64,000 nt of DNA from Pleurostoma richardsiae (lineage: Eukaryota > Ascomycota > Sordariomycetes > Calosphaeriales > Pleurostomataceae), in contig JANBVO010000014.1 in the NCBI GenBank assembly GCA_030052745.1, forward strand, positions 248,001-312,000, read 5' to 3'. The stretch's first letter is position 1; each line of letters starts with the position of its first letter. Positions 54,616 through 64,000 of this stretch are shown piece by piece. Made by a program: the position numbers and the translations under genes. The notes under the pieces were generated by a model. That model was given only the letters and a program-made list of their open reading frames with translations. It was not told where the DNA came from and searched no databases.

Positions 54616-57364
54616 ATGCCAGTCCCTAGTACTGAAACGATCGTCGTCGGCGCCGTCAACTCGGTCGAGGGCAAGGTCCTCCCGGTTCCCGACCACCAGA
54701 CCATCAATGAGAAACTCGGGCTCGGCGTCGACGACAAAGAAACCGGTAAAGATGGTGAACCGGACGATGAGATCCATGCTGCTCCGCCAGTTTACGACGG
54801 AGACAACCACGATAAAGACGACATCAGCGAGGATGTTATCATCGTCACAGGTGCCGATGCGTCCGCTCACCTGCTACCGCTGCGGGACGACGGCGATCCC
54901 GCCTTGACCTTTCGCAGTCTCTTCTTGGCCACCGTTCTCTCAGCTTTCCAGGCCGTTATGAGCCAGATCTACCAGGTACATTATCATGCGGACTCCAGTG
55001 ATGTGGATGCCCAACAAAAGCTGACCTCTGGCCTAGTTTAAACCGACTTTGGTCACCATTCAGGGAACTTTCATCGTCCTCATCGCCTACTTTTTGGGCA
55101 AAGCATGGGCCAACTTCCTTCCCCGTGGTGACAAACTTGAGGCTCGATGGAGACAGCAGGGCGGCCAGGGCAAGCCTCCCCGATGGATCTCGATCATCTC
55201 CTTCTTCAATTATGGACCCTGGGGTCTGAAAGAGCACGCAATATGCTCCATCACTGCCACGTCTGCCTCCAACGCGTCTGCTAGCATTACCGTGTTCGCA
55301 GCGCAGAGTCTCTTCTACGACCTGCCTTTGAGTGCGACCACCGTCATCTTATCTGTCATCTCGATTGGGCTGTTTGGCTACGGCATCTGCGGCATCTTGC
55401 GTCCCATTGCCGTCTGGCACGTCGATGCAGTCTACTGGAGCACTCTCCCCACTGTCAAGACTCTCCAAGGACTCCACTGGCAGGACCTGAAGCATTCCAA
55501 ACCTCTCCGATGGTTCTGGTACGGCTTTGCAGGCATGTTCGTCTACGAGTTCTTCCCAGCCTACATTTGGCCGTGGCTCAACTCTGTCTCTATCCCCTGC
55601 CTGGCCGCGATGCATGCTACCGGGAACAAGGCCGCCATACTCACCAATGTCTTCGGCGGATCCCTCAACAACGAGGGATTGGGGCTTTTCAGCTTTTCCT
55701 TCGACTGGCAATATGTGAGACAGTGGCGCTACCGAGCAGAAACGATGCGAGCTGGACTAACCTTTTGCAGATCACTTCCTTCAACACCTCTCTTCCGCTC
55801 AAGCTGCAAGCACACGCGGCTATCGGGTACATTGTCTGCTTTGCGGTGATGCTCGCCATCTACTACACCAACTCCTGGGATGCAAAGTCGCAGCCATTCA
55901 TGTCAACCCGGCTTCGATCAGAGGACGGCTCAGCGTACCCCGTCACGGAAGTCTTCACCGGCGGTGTGCTCAACAAGGCGGCCCTGGCCCAGTATGGTAT
56001 TCCCCGACTGACTGGGACTTTCGCATACGCGATGTTCATGGCGAACGCTGCCGTAAGTGCTCAAGCTTGGCAATAACATTGGCCCAACACCTACTAAGCA
56101 TCTTCTAGATCGGTGCCTTGATTACCCACTGCTTCCTCTTCTGGGGCGGGGACGTCGTCAGGGCCTACAAGAGCGCAAGACAGGGGAAATATGACGATAG
56201 ACATCACGCGCACATGGCCAAGAACTACAAGGAGGCACCGTGGTGGTGGTACATCGCTGTGCTTGTCATCAGCTTCATCCTTGGTCTCGTCGTCGTCGTA
56301 AAGGAGCATATCACCCTTCCTGCGTGGGCGTACGTTGTCTCACTGCTGGTTGGAATATTCATTGCCCCTCTCGTGAGTGATGCCACCCACAATACTTGCC
56401 TATGGAGCTAACGTGTATGGTTACAGAGTACCCTCCTGTATTCTCGTTACGGCAACGGCATTGCCACCAACAACCTGTCGAAGATGCTGGCAGGTCTGAT
56501 GCTCCCTGGGCGCCCTGTTGGTAACATGTACTTTGCTGCTTGGTCGCACAATGTCATCTCGAACACGGTCAACCTGTCCAATGACCTGAAGATGGGCGAA
56601 TATCGTATGTGCTGTTGCTGTTTACCCCCTTCTCTCCCAGGTGCTGACCCATCGGTTCAGTAAAAATTCCTCCTCGTGCTATGTTCCTCACCCAGGTCTA
56701 TGGCACTATTTTGGGCGGTTTCGTCAACTACGCCGTCATGATTTCCATAGTGAATGGGAATCGCGACCTCTTAATTGACGGGAACGGCAGCAACGCCTGG
56801 AGCGGTGCGACCATCCAGTCGTACAACACCAACGCGGCTTCTTGGGCGTTGGCCAAATACCTCTACAAGACTGGTGCCAAGTATGAGATGGTACCAATTG
56901 GCCTTGCTATTGGTGCGGGCGTCGTCGCCCTCCACCGTGTCGTCGTATATGTGAGTGCACTTTATCACCACACGGCTGGTGTCTTACCTCGCTCTTTTCC
57001 TCCCGCTGACTCTGAGTTCCCTTAGTTCGTCCCCAAGATCCGAGGTTTCTCGCTCTGGGAGATCAATATGCCCCAGTTCATCCAGTACGCCGGCTACATC
57101 CCTTACAACGCGTCCCAGACCTGCGTCCTCTTCAGCCAGGTCGCCACCGGGTTCTTCACCCAATACTACCTCCGAAACTACCGCCCGCGTATCTTCAAGA
57201 ACTACTCGTACCTGATCACCGGCGCTTGGGACGGTGCCAGTCTCACGGCACTCTTCATCCTGTCCTTTGCAGTCTTCGGCGCCGGTGGTCGTCCTCACCC
57301 CTTCCCTACGTGGTGGGGTAACAACGCCGACGGCTACTACGATCTCTGTCCCGTGTCCGAGTAG
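54616..57364 (+). CDS. OPT-family oligopeptide transporter
   Basis: Seven exons, join(54616..54975, 55037..55714, 55771..56052, 56109..56372, 56427..56604, 56661..56950, 57026..57364), give 796 aa, normal for the family. The N-terminal 95 residues are acidic and cytosolic; then LTFRSLFLATVLSAFQAVMSQIYQ, FNYGPWGLKEHAICSITATSASNASAS (the family NPGPFN-KEH region), FFPAYIWPWLNSVSIPCLA, VFGGSLNNEGLGLFSFSFDWQY, YYTNSWDAKSQPFMS and, near the end, YIPYNASQTCVLFSQVATGFFTQYYLR. All internal donors and acceptors fit consensus and close the frame. Fungal OPTs import tetra- and pentapeptides, glutathione or siderophore-like substrates by proton coupling. Convergent with an NtaA/DszA-like monooxygenase, so a joint role in S or N scavenging is possible but unproven. 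Confidence 0.97.
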
Positions 57365-57643
57365 AAACCTCTCGTCGGACGTGGTACTTTTCTTTCAGTC
57401 GTGTCCGGGGCGTTGTAGGCATACTGCGCAACACAGTATGGACCGCGATCATCACCGAATAGGTTTTGGGGAAGGGTGCATCTGGTTTGGATAGTGCTGG
57501 GAGGGAGTTGAATGTTTTTCAGGTGTTCGTAGTCTGACAAACTTCATCTCAATCCAAGATGTTTAATCAAATCATCCCCCCAGCGCGCATGAATGCACTG
57601 GAAATTTTCCGACTCGCTTCCAGTAGCGTCGCTCTAAGGCCGT

Positions 57644-59301
57644 TCAGGCCACTACTTCCACCACTTTCTCTTCCACATAGGGAGGATCTTCTTGGTAGAC
57701 ATCGTACTTGTACTTACTTCCGACGTGGTCATCTCGCACCCCCTTCTGCCCCTTTCCGTAGATCTTCTCTCGTGCTGTGAGCTGTTCCTTCGGGGGCTCC
57801 GGATACAACCCGCGCTTCCGCAGCTCCGGGATCAGCAAGTCGACGACCTCCTCAAACGTCCCCGGGGTCGTCACGTATCCGATATTGAAACCATCGATAT
57901 CTGCCTCCCGAATCCACCTCTCCAGCTCGTCAGCCACCGTCTGTGGGCTGCCCACCGCAACCGGCCCTAGGCCGCCAATAGACGCCCGCTCGGCGACGAC
58001 GCGGGGCGTCCACTTCGGTATCTCCTTGCTCGTGGTCGTCAAAGCGTCTAGAATGCTCGTGATCTTATGCGCCTCCGCCGAGTCCGCCGCGGTGATCTCC
58101 TGATCCAGCGGGATCTTCGAGATGTCGATGCCCGTCCAGCTGCTGAAGAGCACGAGGCCCCCCACCGTAGAGGCGTACTTCTTGAGCTCCTCGTGCTTCT
58201 GGCGGGCCTCCTCGTCCGTCCTGCCGATGATGGGGGTGAAGGTGGCGAAGAACTTCAGGGACCGGGGGTCGCGGCCCTCTTGGGCGGCCAGCTTCCGGAT
58301 GTTGTCGACCTTGGGCCGCAGGACCTGTGGAGAATGCGACGAGACGAATATGGCCTCGGCGTGCGTCGCTGCGAAGGCCGACCCGGCTGCCGACGTGCCT
58401 GCCTGGAAGAGGAAGGGCGTCCGCTGCGGGGACGGGTCCACGATGTGGCGCGTGTCCAGCGTGAAGAACTTGCCTTTGTGGTGGATGGTTCGGATCTTAT
58501 CCGGATCCGCGTAGCTGTCGTTTTCCGGGTCAGGAGAGACTGCGTCGTCCGCCCAAGAGCCCTCCCACAGCCTAGAAATAAGTCAGGTCTCAAAGAAAGT
58601 CTTCGGAGGGCTGCAAGGACGTACTTGTAGAGGACACGCAGGTACTCGTCGGCCTGGCGATACCGTTCGTCGTGCTCAATCGGGCTATCCAGCCCTATGG
58701 CTTTGAAAGCTGCTTTCTTCCAGGAGGTGACTATGTTCCACCCAATCCGCCCTTGAGTGAAGTGGTCCAAGGAGGAAAAGCGCTTCGCCAGCAGGAAGGG
58801 AGGCTCAAATGAAGTCGAAGCCGTGATACCAAAGGCGAGGTTCTTTGTCACGGCAGCCATAGCAGTAATAGGCTTGAAGCTTCGTTAGACCATGTTTCCA
58901 CGATTCCGAAAATGATGGTTAGACATACGATTGTTGGGTCAGTCATTGGCCACTGAGCAGCTCTTCGAATGCAATTGTCCGCGCTTCCCTCGTACGTGTC
59001 ATGGGCTCCGTATGTGTCAGCAAGAAACAGGGCATTGATGCCACCGCGTTCGAGCAGTTTTGCCAGCTCTACCCAGTACTCCAGATTCCGCTTAGTAGCA
59101 GATTTGTCGGCCGGATTCTACGGCATTGTCAGACTCAGCGCAGGGACTTGAACAGGCTGAGGACAATCTGACCTTCCATTGACCAGGGGACAAGTGCCCG
59201 ACTGTGGACATGTCGAATGCGTTGAGGAAGATTTGCTTCTTTCCATTGCCAAGGTCATGGGCTCCTACGGGAGTCGCGCCCGCAGTGTTATGGCCTGACA
59301 T
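57644..59301 (-). CDS. NtaA/SnaA/DszA-type flavin-dependent monooxygenase
   Basis: Four exons, complement(57644..58571, 58625..58872, 58929..59117, 59173..59301), give 497 aa. The luciferase-like family sequence is unmistakable: IFLNAFDMSTVGHLSPGQWKNP, LEYWVELAKLLERGGINALFLADTYG, PITAMAAVTKNLAFGITASTSFEPP, RIGWNIVTSWKKAAFKAIGLD, EHDERYRQADEYLRVLYKLWEGSW and FLFQAGTSAAGSAFAATHAEAIFVSS. These reduced-flavin-dependent enzymes need a separate flavin reductase and oxidise nitrilotriacetate, dibenzothiophene sulfone, alkanesulfonates or similar, often for sulfur or nitrogen release. No reductase gene is present here. It ends about 280 bp from the convergent OPT gene. Confidence 0.95.
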
Positions 59302-60070
59302 GGTTAACAGTATTCTGGAGCCGCAAGCTATGAAGAAAGTACTATGAACAAGAAGCTATTCGCAGCTGCAGTGACGATTTGTAGATGCACACACAGTACC
59401 TCAAACTGCCAGTAACGGGTATTAAGTTAAACAGGTACACATTCGTGTTGGTACACTCCGAGCGTCGGTCATTGCGTGCGACCCGCGTGAATGATGCAAT
59501 TCGCTCTGCATATGATGTGGGTGGAGTGCAAAGACAGATGCAGAACATCGTTCCATTTCCCCAATGATTATGAGAAGTTCCCATCATGAAATTATAGCTT
59601 TCTTACACTCCCAGATTCGTCTAGTCTCGAAGTAATTAGCGTTTGTGGTCGCGACAGGATCGGGGCTGACATCAAATATCTACACCCGGCTGAACGCGGG
59701 ACGCGGAAATTCGGCCACACGATGACAGTAAACTGTCGCTATCTGTATCATGGATGATCATAATACAACAACGAGGGGATTTAATCGGGGTTTTACACCC
59801 GAATACACCGTAATAACTCGTGCGGTACCAATGGGCGATTTGTGCCACTCCTCCTTGTCCAAGTTAATCCAATACTCTTCTCGCGTGGGACCTGCTAACT
59901 GTGCACCTCTCAACTTACACTGTAATTAATTGACGACTCCTACATTGACTTGATCATTCGTACTACCAAGCTTATTCTACAAGGTCAGAATTACGGTATT
60001 TAGATTAACTTTTAACTGATCTACTTCGAAGGCCCCTTCGAAGGGCCCCTTCCTTCCGCACTCACTAGAT
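59302..60070. other. Intergenic, includes TTCGAAGG(G)CCCC tandem
   Basis: A 769-bp gap downstream of the phosphatase and upstream of the monooxygenase. At 60025-60049 a 12-13 bp unit is repeated in tandem with a perfect inner palindrome CCCTTCGAAGGG (60034-60045), 20-odd bp past the phosphatase stop. No gene recognised. Confidence 0.45.
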
Positions 60071-61474
60071 CTAAAGTGATCTTTTTCCAACTGTCGTCCC
60101 GTTTCCGAACTTCGGGTCCGAGTAGATGGTCAAGACATCCGTCGTGTTCTTGTAATCCGTGCCGCACTTCGCCGAATACCCATCGAACTTGTCCGCCCTG
60201 TCCTGCAGGTATCTCTCGAACCCTTCCCTGGAGCAGCTCATCCCCGGGCCGTCGGCGCAGCCAGGCAGAGGTTGCGGCGCGTTGTTGACGAGGATGCGGT
60301 AGTAGTCGCCGTCGTTGAACCCAAAGCTGCCCGTGCAATTCAGTCTCTCGATCGCGATGTTGGTTAGGAAGGGGATGATGTGCGAGCTCTTCCATGCGCG
60401 GCGGTGGTTGATCCTGTCTTCGGGCATACTCGCATTGATACTTGCTTCCGAGCCCCCAAACTCAGAGTTGTTGAACAGCCCCATCGCCACGAGCACCGTC
60501 GGCGGCAGCTCGCGGTGCGTGAAGCTAACATACAGATCCTGTACGTCCTCGTTTTCCTCATCAGCCGTCAACAGGCTTGCAGTGGCGTTCAGCCAGGGGA
60601 ATCCAATGACACCGGACACCTCGCTCCCGTAGCCGATGTTGTAGTGGTACATGACGTCAGCCGTGTACTCCCAGCCTAACCAGTCATCCGGAGAGAACAG
60701 CTCAAGATCACAGAACGGTGACTTTCCCCGGATGACCGACTCGTACCCGCACAGCTCCATCATTCCGTAGACGTCGTCAGAAGTGAAGTTGAAATCCGGG
60801 GCTGCTGCATTGAGCCGCGCGACGATCGGCTTCGTGAACTTCTCTAGGTAGACCGACGATTGGTCGCTTCCTGCAGAAGAGGAGTATTTCGGACAGCTGT
60901 CATATGGTGTGAGTGTGTCCGCACCTCCCTCTTCTGACTCGTAGATCGACACAACGCTAATCGTGTCGTCGTCCATCTCAAAGCCTCGGACCAGGGCTTT
61001 GGTACTCTCGAAAGTCCTTTCAGCCGAGCTCGTCCACACCTTCTTGGGTGTCCTGAACCCCGGGTACTTGAAAGTCAGGCTCACGCCTAGCTGCGTCGCC
61101 TCCAGCTTGCCCACGCGCGTGAGGAGCTCCTGCTCGGCATCGGATAGCGGTGGCGTCCATGAGGCCAGGAAGTTGAGAGCGGGAATGCTGGCCCAGTCGA
61201 TGCCGCTACGGTTCTGCCACTTGCTGACGAAAGGCTCAATGTACTCCTCGTAATCGTAGTCGTTGGCGTAGATGGCGGCGTGTCGGACAAGGTATGCTGC
61301 GCGCACTGGAGTGCATCCTTGAGGAGGGGATGGGTCCGTCGGCGGGTCATTCGGCTCGAAGTAAGGCGCAACACCCCCGAGATGCTCCAGGGGATCAAAC
61401 GAATAGCTGGAGTAGAGGCCCTGTGCAGAGGCGAGCGGGACTAACAGCGCGGCGGCCGATCTCGAGGGACGCAT
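60071..61474 (-). CDS. Histidine acid phosphatase-like protein, degenerate motif
   Basis: Intronless, 467 aa. Signal peptide about 1-18 (SAAALLVPLASAQG), so secreted. The fold follows the phytase/histidine acid phosphatase plan: YLVRHAAIYANDYDYEEYI (64-78), VWTSSAERTFESTKALVRGF, MMELCGYESV, DWLGWEYTADVMYHYNIGYG and SFTHRELPPTVLVAMGLF, with paired cysteines. The RHGxRxP motif reads RHAAIYA: the nucleophile His65 is kept, but the second Arg and Pro are replaced, and the proton-donor HD is HRE. This variant recurs in a fungal subgroup, so loss of classical phosphatase chemistry may be old. Many N-glycosylation sites (NRS, NFT, NAT, NNS, NAS, NCT, NTT) fit secretion. Confidence 0.9.
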   Translation of the reverse strand: MRPSRSAAALLVPLASAQGLYSSYSFDPLEHLGGVAPYFEPNDPPTDPSPPQGCTPVRAAYLVRHAAIYANDYDYEEYIEPFVSKWQNRSGIDWASIPALNFLASWTPPLSDAEQELLTRVGKLEATQLGVSLTFKYPGFRTPKKVWTSSAERTFESTKALVRGFEMDDDTISVVSIYESEEGGADTLTPYDSCPKYSSSAGSDQSSVYLEKFTKPIVARLNAAAPDFNFTSDDVYGMMELCGYESVIRGKSPFCDLELFSPDDWLGWEYTADVMYHYNIGYGSEVSGVIGFPWLNATASLLTADEENEDVQDLYVSFTHRELPPTVLVAMGLFNNSEFGGSEASINASMPEDRINHRRAWKSSHIIPFLTNIAIERLNCTGSFGFNDGDYYRILVNNAPQPLPGCADGPGMSCSREGFERYLQDRADKFDGYSAKCGTDYKNTTDVLTIYSDPKFGNGTTVGKRSL

Positions 61475-63747
61475 TGTCGCGATTAATGAGCGGAAGGCGG
61501 CGGCGTATCCCTAAGGTAGATAGATGTATGTATATGCTCAGGGGAGCTGGAGCAGTACGAAGAACAAACGTTTAGCCAGCTAGGCGAGATCTAGTGGCAT
61601 TTTGTATGCAGACAAAAGCCGGCCGCCAGAGTAGGGCTCCGCTGTCAAAATCCAGGAACAGGTCTTAGAGCGTCGTATCGTCTGCGCTGTTGGCTGTTGG
61701 TCAGAGAGTTTTGCAGCTGAAGCTGTTGGTGATGGCGTCATTGGTCTGGGGCCGTGGTGCTGGGCTTCCCCACAATCTGCAGGGACTGGACGGTGCAGGG
61801 CTGAGCCGACGTCACTTGTGATCTCATCGTTATTTTTGTGCTTCCAGCTTCCTCCGATTCGAACAGTCCGCGCCCAAACCAACAGCCGCTGTATCCCGGG
61901 AACAGCGCGATTGGAGACTCACTCCGCCAAGCAAAAAAACTTCATGTCGTACAGTTCTGTATTGCTCAATCTTGTGAGACTACCGACGCGACGTTGTCTC
62001 ATTACCCATGACATTCTCATATTAGCCAAGATCGGTCTTCCGAGCGGTGACAAGTGGGCCGACCAGTCTGTGCCAGCACCAACGGCAACTAATCATCCAC
62101 ATCTCGTTCCCGCCTCTTCCGTGAGCCGCATTGGATATCATCATTCTTCTCATAATCCTGATTGACCCGAGGACAGGAGGCATTGCAATCTCGAGAGTCG
62201 TCAGACCGACACGGCGTGACGGTACGGGAATGATATCAGCTTCTCGCGGGCGCTGGCGTGGCGCGCATGAGAGCAGCGCCAGGGAGACATCGTAGAGACC
62301 ATATTAGCGTGCAGTGTCGCGAACGGGTTATCGAGCGGATGCGAGTGACGAGAGCCAAAGCAGACTGAACGAGACCGTAGACACTGTGCACTCGATAAAC
62401 CTCTATTAGAGGTAAACGCACGTTCAGGTCGAGGTCATCACGACTGCTTTTCGCGCGTGCCTCCAAGGTGAGTTCTACAATGTGGAGAAGGGTGGAAGCA
62501 GTGCATATACCGCCCGGTTGCCAGAGGACCGAGCGGGCTTAGATTGGAAATGGAGGAACACCTTTTATCTTGCCGTCCCTAACTTATCCCTCCGGGCTCC
62601 TTGTTTTGGATGGGCGGATCGCGTCGGGGGAGCTCAAGGATAATTGCGATAGCACACTGCCCAAAGTGATTTGCGGTAAGCGGACCTCGTTCTTGTTTTG
62701 GGTCTCGAGCGTGGTATCAAGACGGCCGAACGTGGATATTCGGGTCGCTTCCGTTACACCTACTGATTCTAACGTCATCAGAAGTTGCTCCTTCGCTGTT
62801 CCCAGCGGCACCGACACAGACACAGGTCTAAAGCCATAGCTTTTGCAGGCTGCTGTTCCATATCCCAGTAGATCCTCGATGTCTCCGCTCAGCTTGGAGG
62901 GCGAATCACGTCGTTAGCACCATCACCAGCACGACTGCGCCAGGTGCATTGTCGGCAGGCCCGTCAGTTCAGCATTTTATGGTGTACAGTAACAGCCGCG
63001 GCATTGCGTGCATCGGAGGACAACGAGATGACAAGGTGTAGGTCGGCTCGTCGGTTTGAACCAGCTGGCTGTTGCTGCGATATAGACACTGACCGGGCGG
63101 GTGCTGAAGGAGGCTTCAGGTGGTTTGGTCACGGCAAAAGCTCGACTGAGACAATGTGGGAGAATCGAATACCCGAGCCTCTAGCACTAGAAGCTGGCTC
63201 ACGGGGAAAGCTGAGTGGCTCGGCCGTTCTTCCGTGCACTGCGCCGTTGGATGCGCCATGGCGCCATCTGTCCACGGCATAATGCAATAGATAAGAGAAC
63301 GTTATTCAGGGGCAAACTCGACTAGGAAAGACTTACCGAGGACCGATGTTCGCATGCTAAGGCGGCGTTGGCCGGGCTCAGATGCGGGCCGTGGCTGTCG
63401 TCACAACTAGGAGCGTTGACGTGCTCGGCTAGCACAAACCCCGCCGAGATGTCGTGATCCCGGCGACGGAGCAAGGGGAGAACGGAGCACGGCGGCCATG
63501 ACATGAAATCAATGCCAATTATTACATGATATGAGATGCTTTCAGAGACGGGAGACCGAAGAACCTGATTTAAGCTACGTAAACTTGTGTCTGTGAGACC
63601 TACGCACTTCGCAAGCCGTTGTCTCACGAGCCCTCGGTGAACGTGCAGCCACGCCACAAACCATCTAGACCACGCTGAAACAGGTAGTTCAGAGGAAAGA
63701 TTGGCAGGTCTATTGACTACATTGTGAGAGCATCGACTGGACCAAAC
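61475..63747. other. Gene-poor 2.3 kb divergent interval
   Basis: This lies between the phosphatase and the start of the FAD monooxygenase. A roughly 80-codon frame at 62570-62839 is open on both strands, but neither reading shows a domain. No RNA gene or transposon recognised. Confidence 0.45.
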
Positions 63748-64000
63748 ATGGGTTCGGTCGGGAATGGGTCTTCGTCCGCGACACTCCCTTCGCGGGATGC
63801 TGCTACGGCGAACGGGCAAACACCCCTGAATGAGAATTCAGAGGCAGGCTACCCCAAATCTCGCATAGGCCTCGTTGACCGCTTCATCGACGAGCCACGA
63901 CCCCTGAGGGTCGCCGTCATCGGTGGCGGCCTAGCTGGAATCAATGCTGGTATTCTGCTCCAAGCCAAAGTGCCTGGTATCCAACTCACCATCTATGAGA
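63748..64000 (+). CDS. FAD-dependent (Baeyer-Villiger-type) monooxygenase, N-terminal fragment
   Basis: Only the first 84 codons are in the window. They begin MGSVGNGSSSATLPSRDAA; a low-complexity leader is followed by IGLVDRFIDEPRPLRVAVIGGGLAGINAGILL, whose GGGLAG (59-64) is the FAD dinucleotide-binding motif, and by VPGIQLTIYE, the second beta-strand ending in the ribose-binding Glu. The VDRFIDEPRPL lead-in is typical of fungal Baeyer-Villiger monooxygenases in the StcW-like group used in secondary metabolism. The gene continues beyond the window, so the FATGY and NADPH motifs cannot be checked. Confidence 0.85.
   Translation, partial: MGSVGNGSSSATLPSRDAATANGQTPLNENSEAGYPKSRIGLVDRFIDEPRPLRVAVIGGGLAGINAGILLQAKVPGIQLTIYE

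Noticed and set aside
62570-62839. Frame open on both strands near 62.7 kb
   Set aside because: Neither translation shows a recognisable motif or splice continuation; treated as non-coding.

Overview
The window is nuclear DNA of a filamentous ascomycete (Pezizomycotina, most likely Sordariomycetes). Reasons: nearly every gene is interrupted by short spliceosomal introns (about 50-140 nt, GTRNGT donors, YAG acceptors, internal CTRAY branch sites); ribosomal and snoRNP genes are eukaryotic; and the family content is typical of this group (HET domain, Zn2Cys6 regulators, RTA1, ChiB1-type GH18 chitinase, DUF7908-like, 2EXR, zf-GRF). Exon boundaries were worked out by hand from splice signals, frame closure and family consensus. 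No tRNA, rRNA, CRISPR array or intact transposon was seen.

Region 1 (1-7.4 kb) is housekeeping. It holds the 3' end of the ESCRT ATPase VPS4, convergent NOP56 (box C/D snoRNP core), a GH18 chitinase, and two ribosomal genes in divergent orientation: UBI3 (ubiquitin-S27a) and RPS26. These two share an 830-bp promoter with a G-quadruplex-like tract and paired AGGGTTTT elements.

Region 2 (7.5-20.3 kb) looks accessory. It has an AusD-like methyltransferase, a HET-domain protein, a TauD-like Fe(II)/2-oxoglutarate dioxygenase, an MFS transporter and an RTA1-like membrane protein, all on the minus strand. A divergent UPC2-like Zn2Cys6 regulator closes the block. There is no PKS, NRPS or terpene synthase in it. 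Region 3 (20.3-34.2 kb) is gene-sparse: a BTB protein, a fungal-specific transcription-factor-like protein divergent from an SDR with a leader uORF, a thaumatin-like secreted protein, two uncharacterised minus-strand genes, and an ankyrin protein whose start codon appears to be split by an intron.

Region 4 (35.4-51.6 kb) carries mostly surface or secreted proteins and small regulators: a Ser-rich DUF7908-like protein, an NmrA-like reductase, a zf-GRF protein, a 2EXR protein, a two-domain fasciclin protein with a GPI-like tail, a divergent S10 carboxypeptidase with a GPI-like tail, a Zn2Cys6 regulator and a small basic protein. Region 5 (52.9-64 kb) has a metallo-beta-lactamase-fold hydrolase, an OPT oligopeptide transporter convergent with an NtaA/DszA-type flavin monooxygenase, a histidine-acid-phosphatase-like protein with a degenerate active site, and the start of a Baeyer-Villiger-type FAD monooxygenase cut by the window end.

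The most unusual local signals are a 44-codon in-frame continuation beyond the RPS26 stop, the split AT|G start codon, and a stop/start-overlapping uORF before the SDR. I did not find a convincing wholly new multi-gene system.
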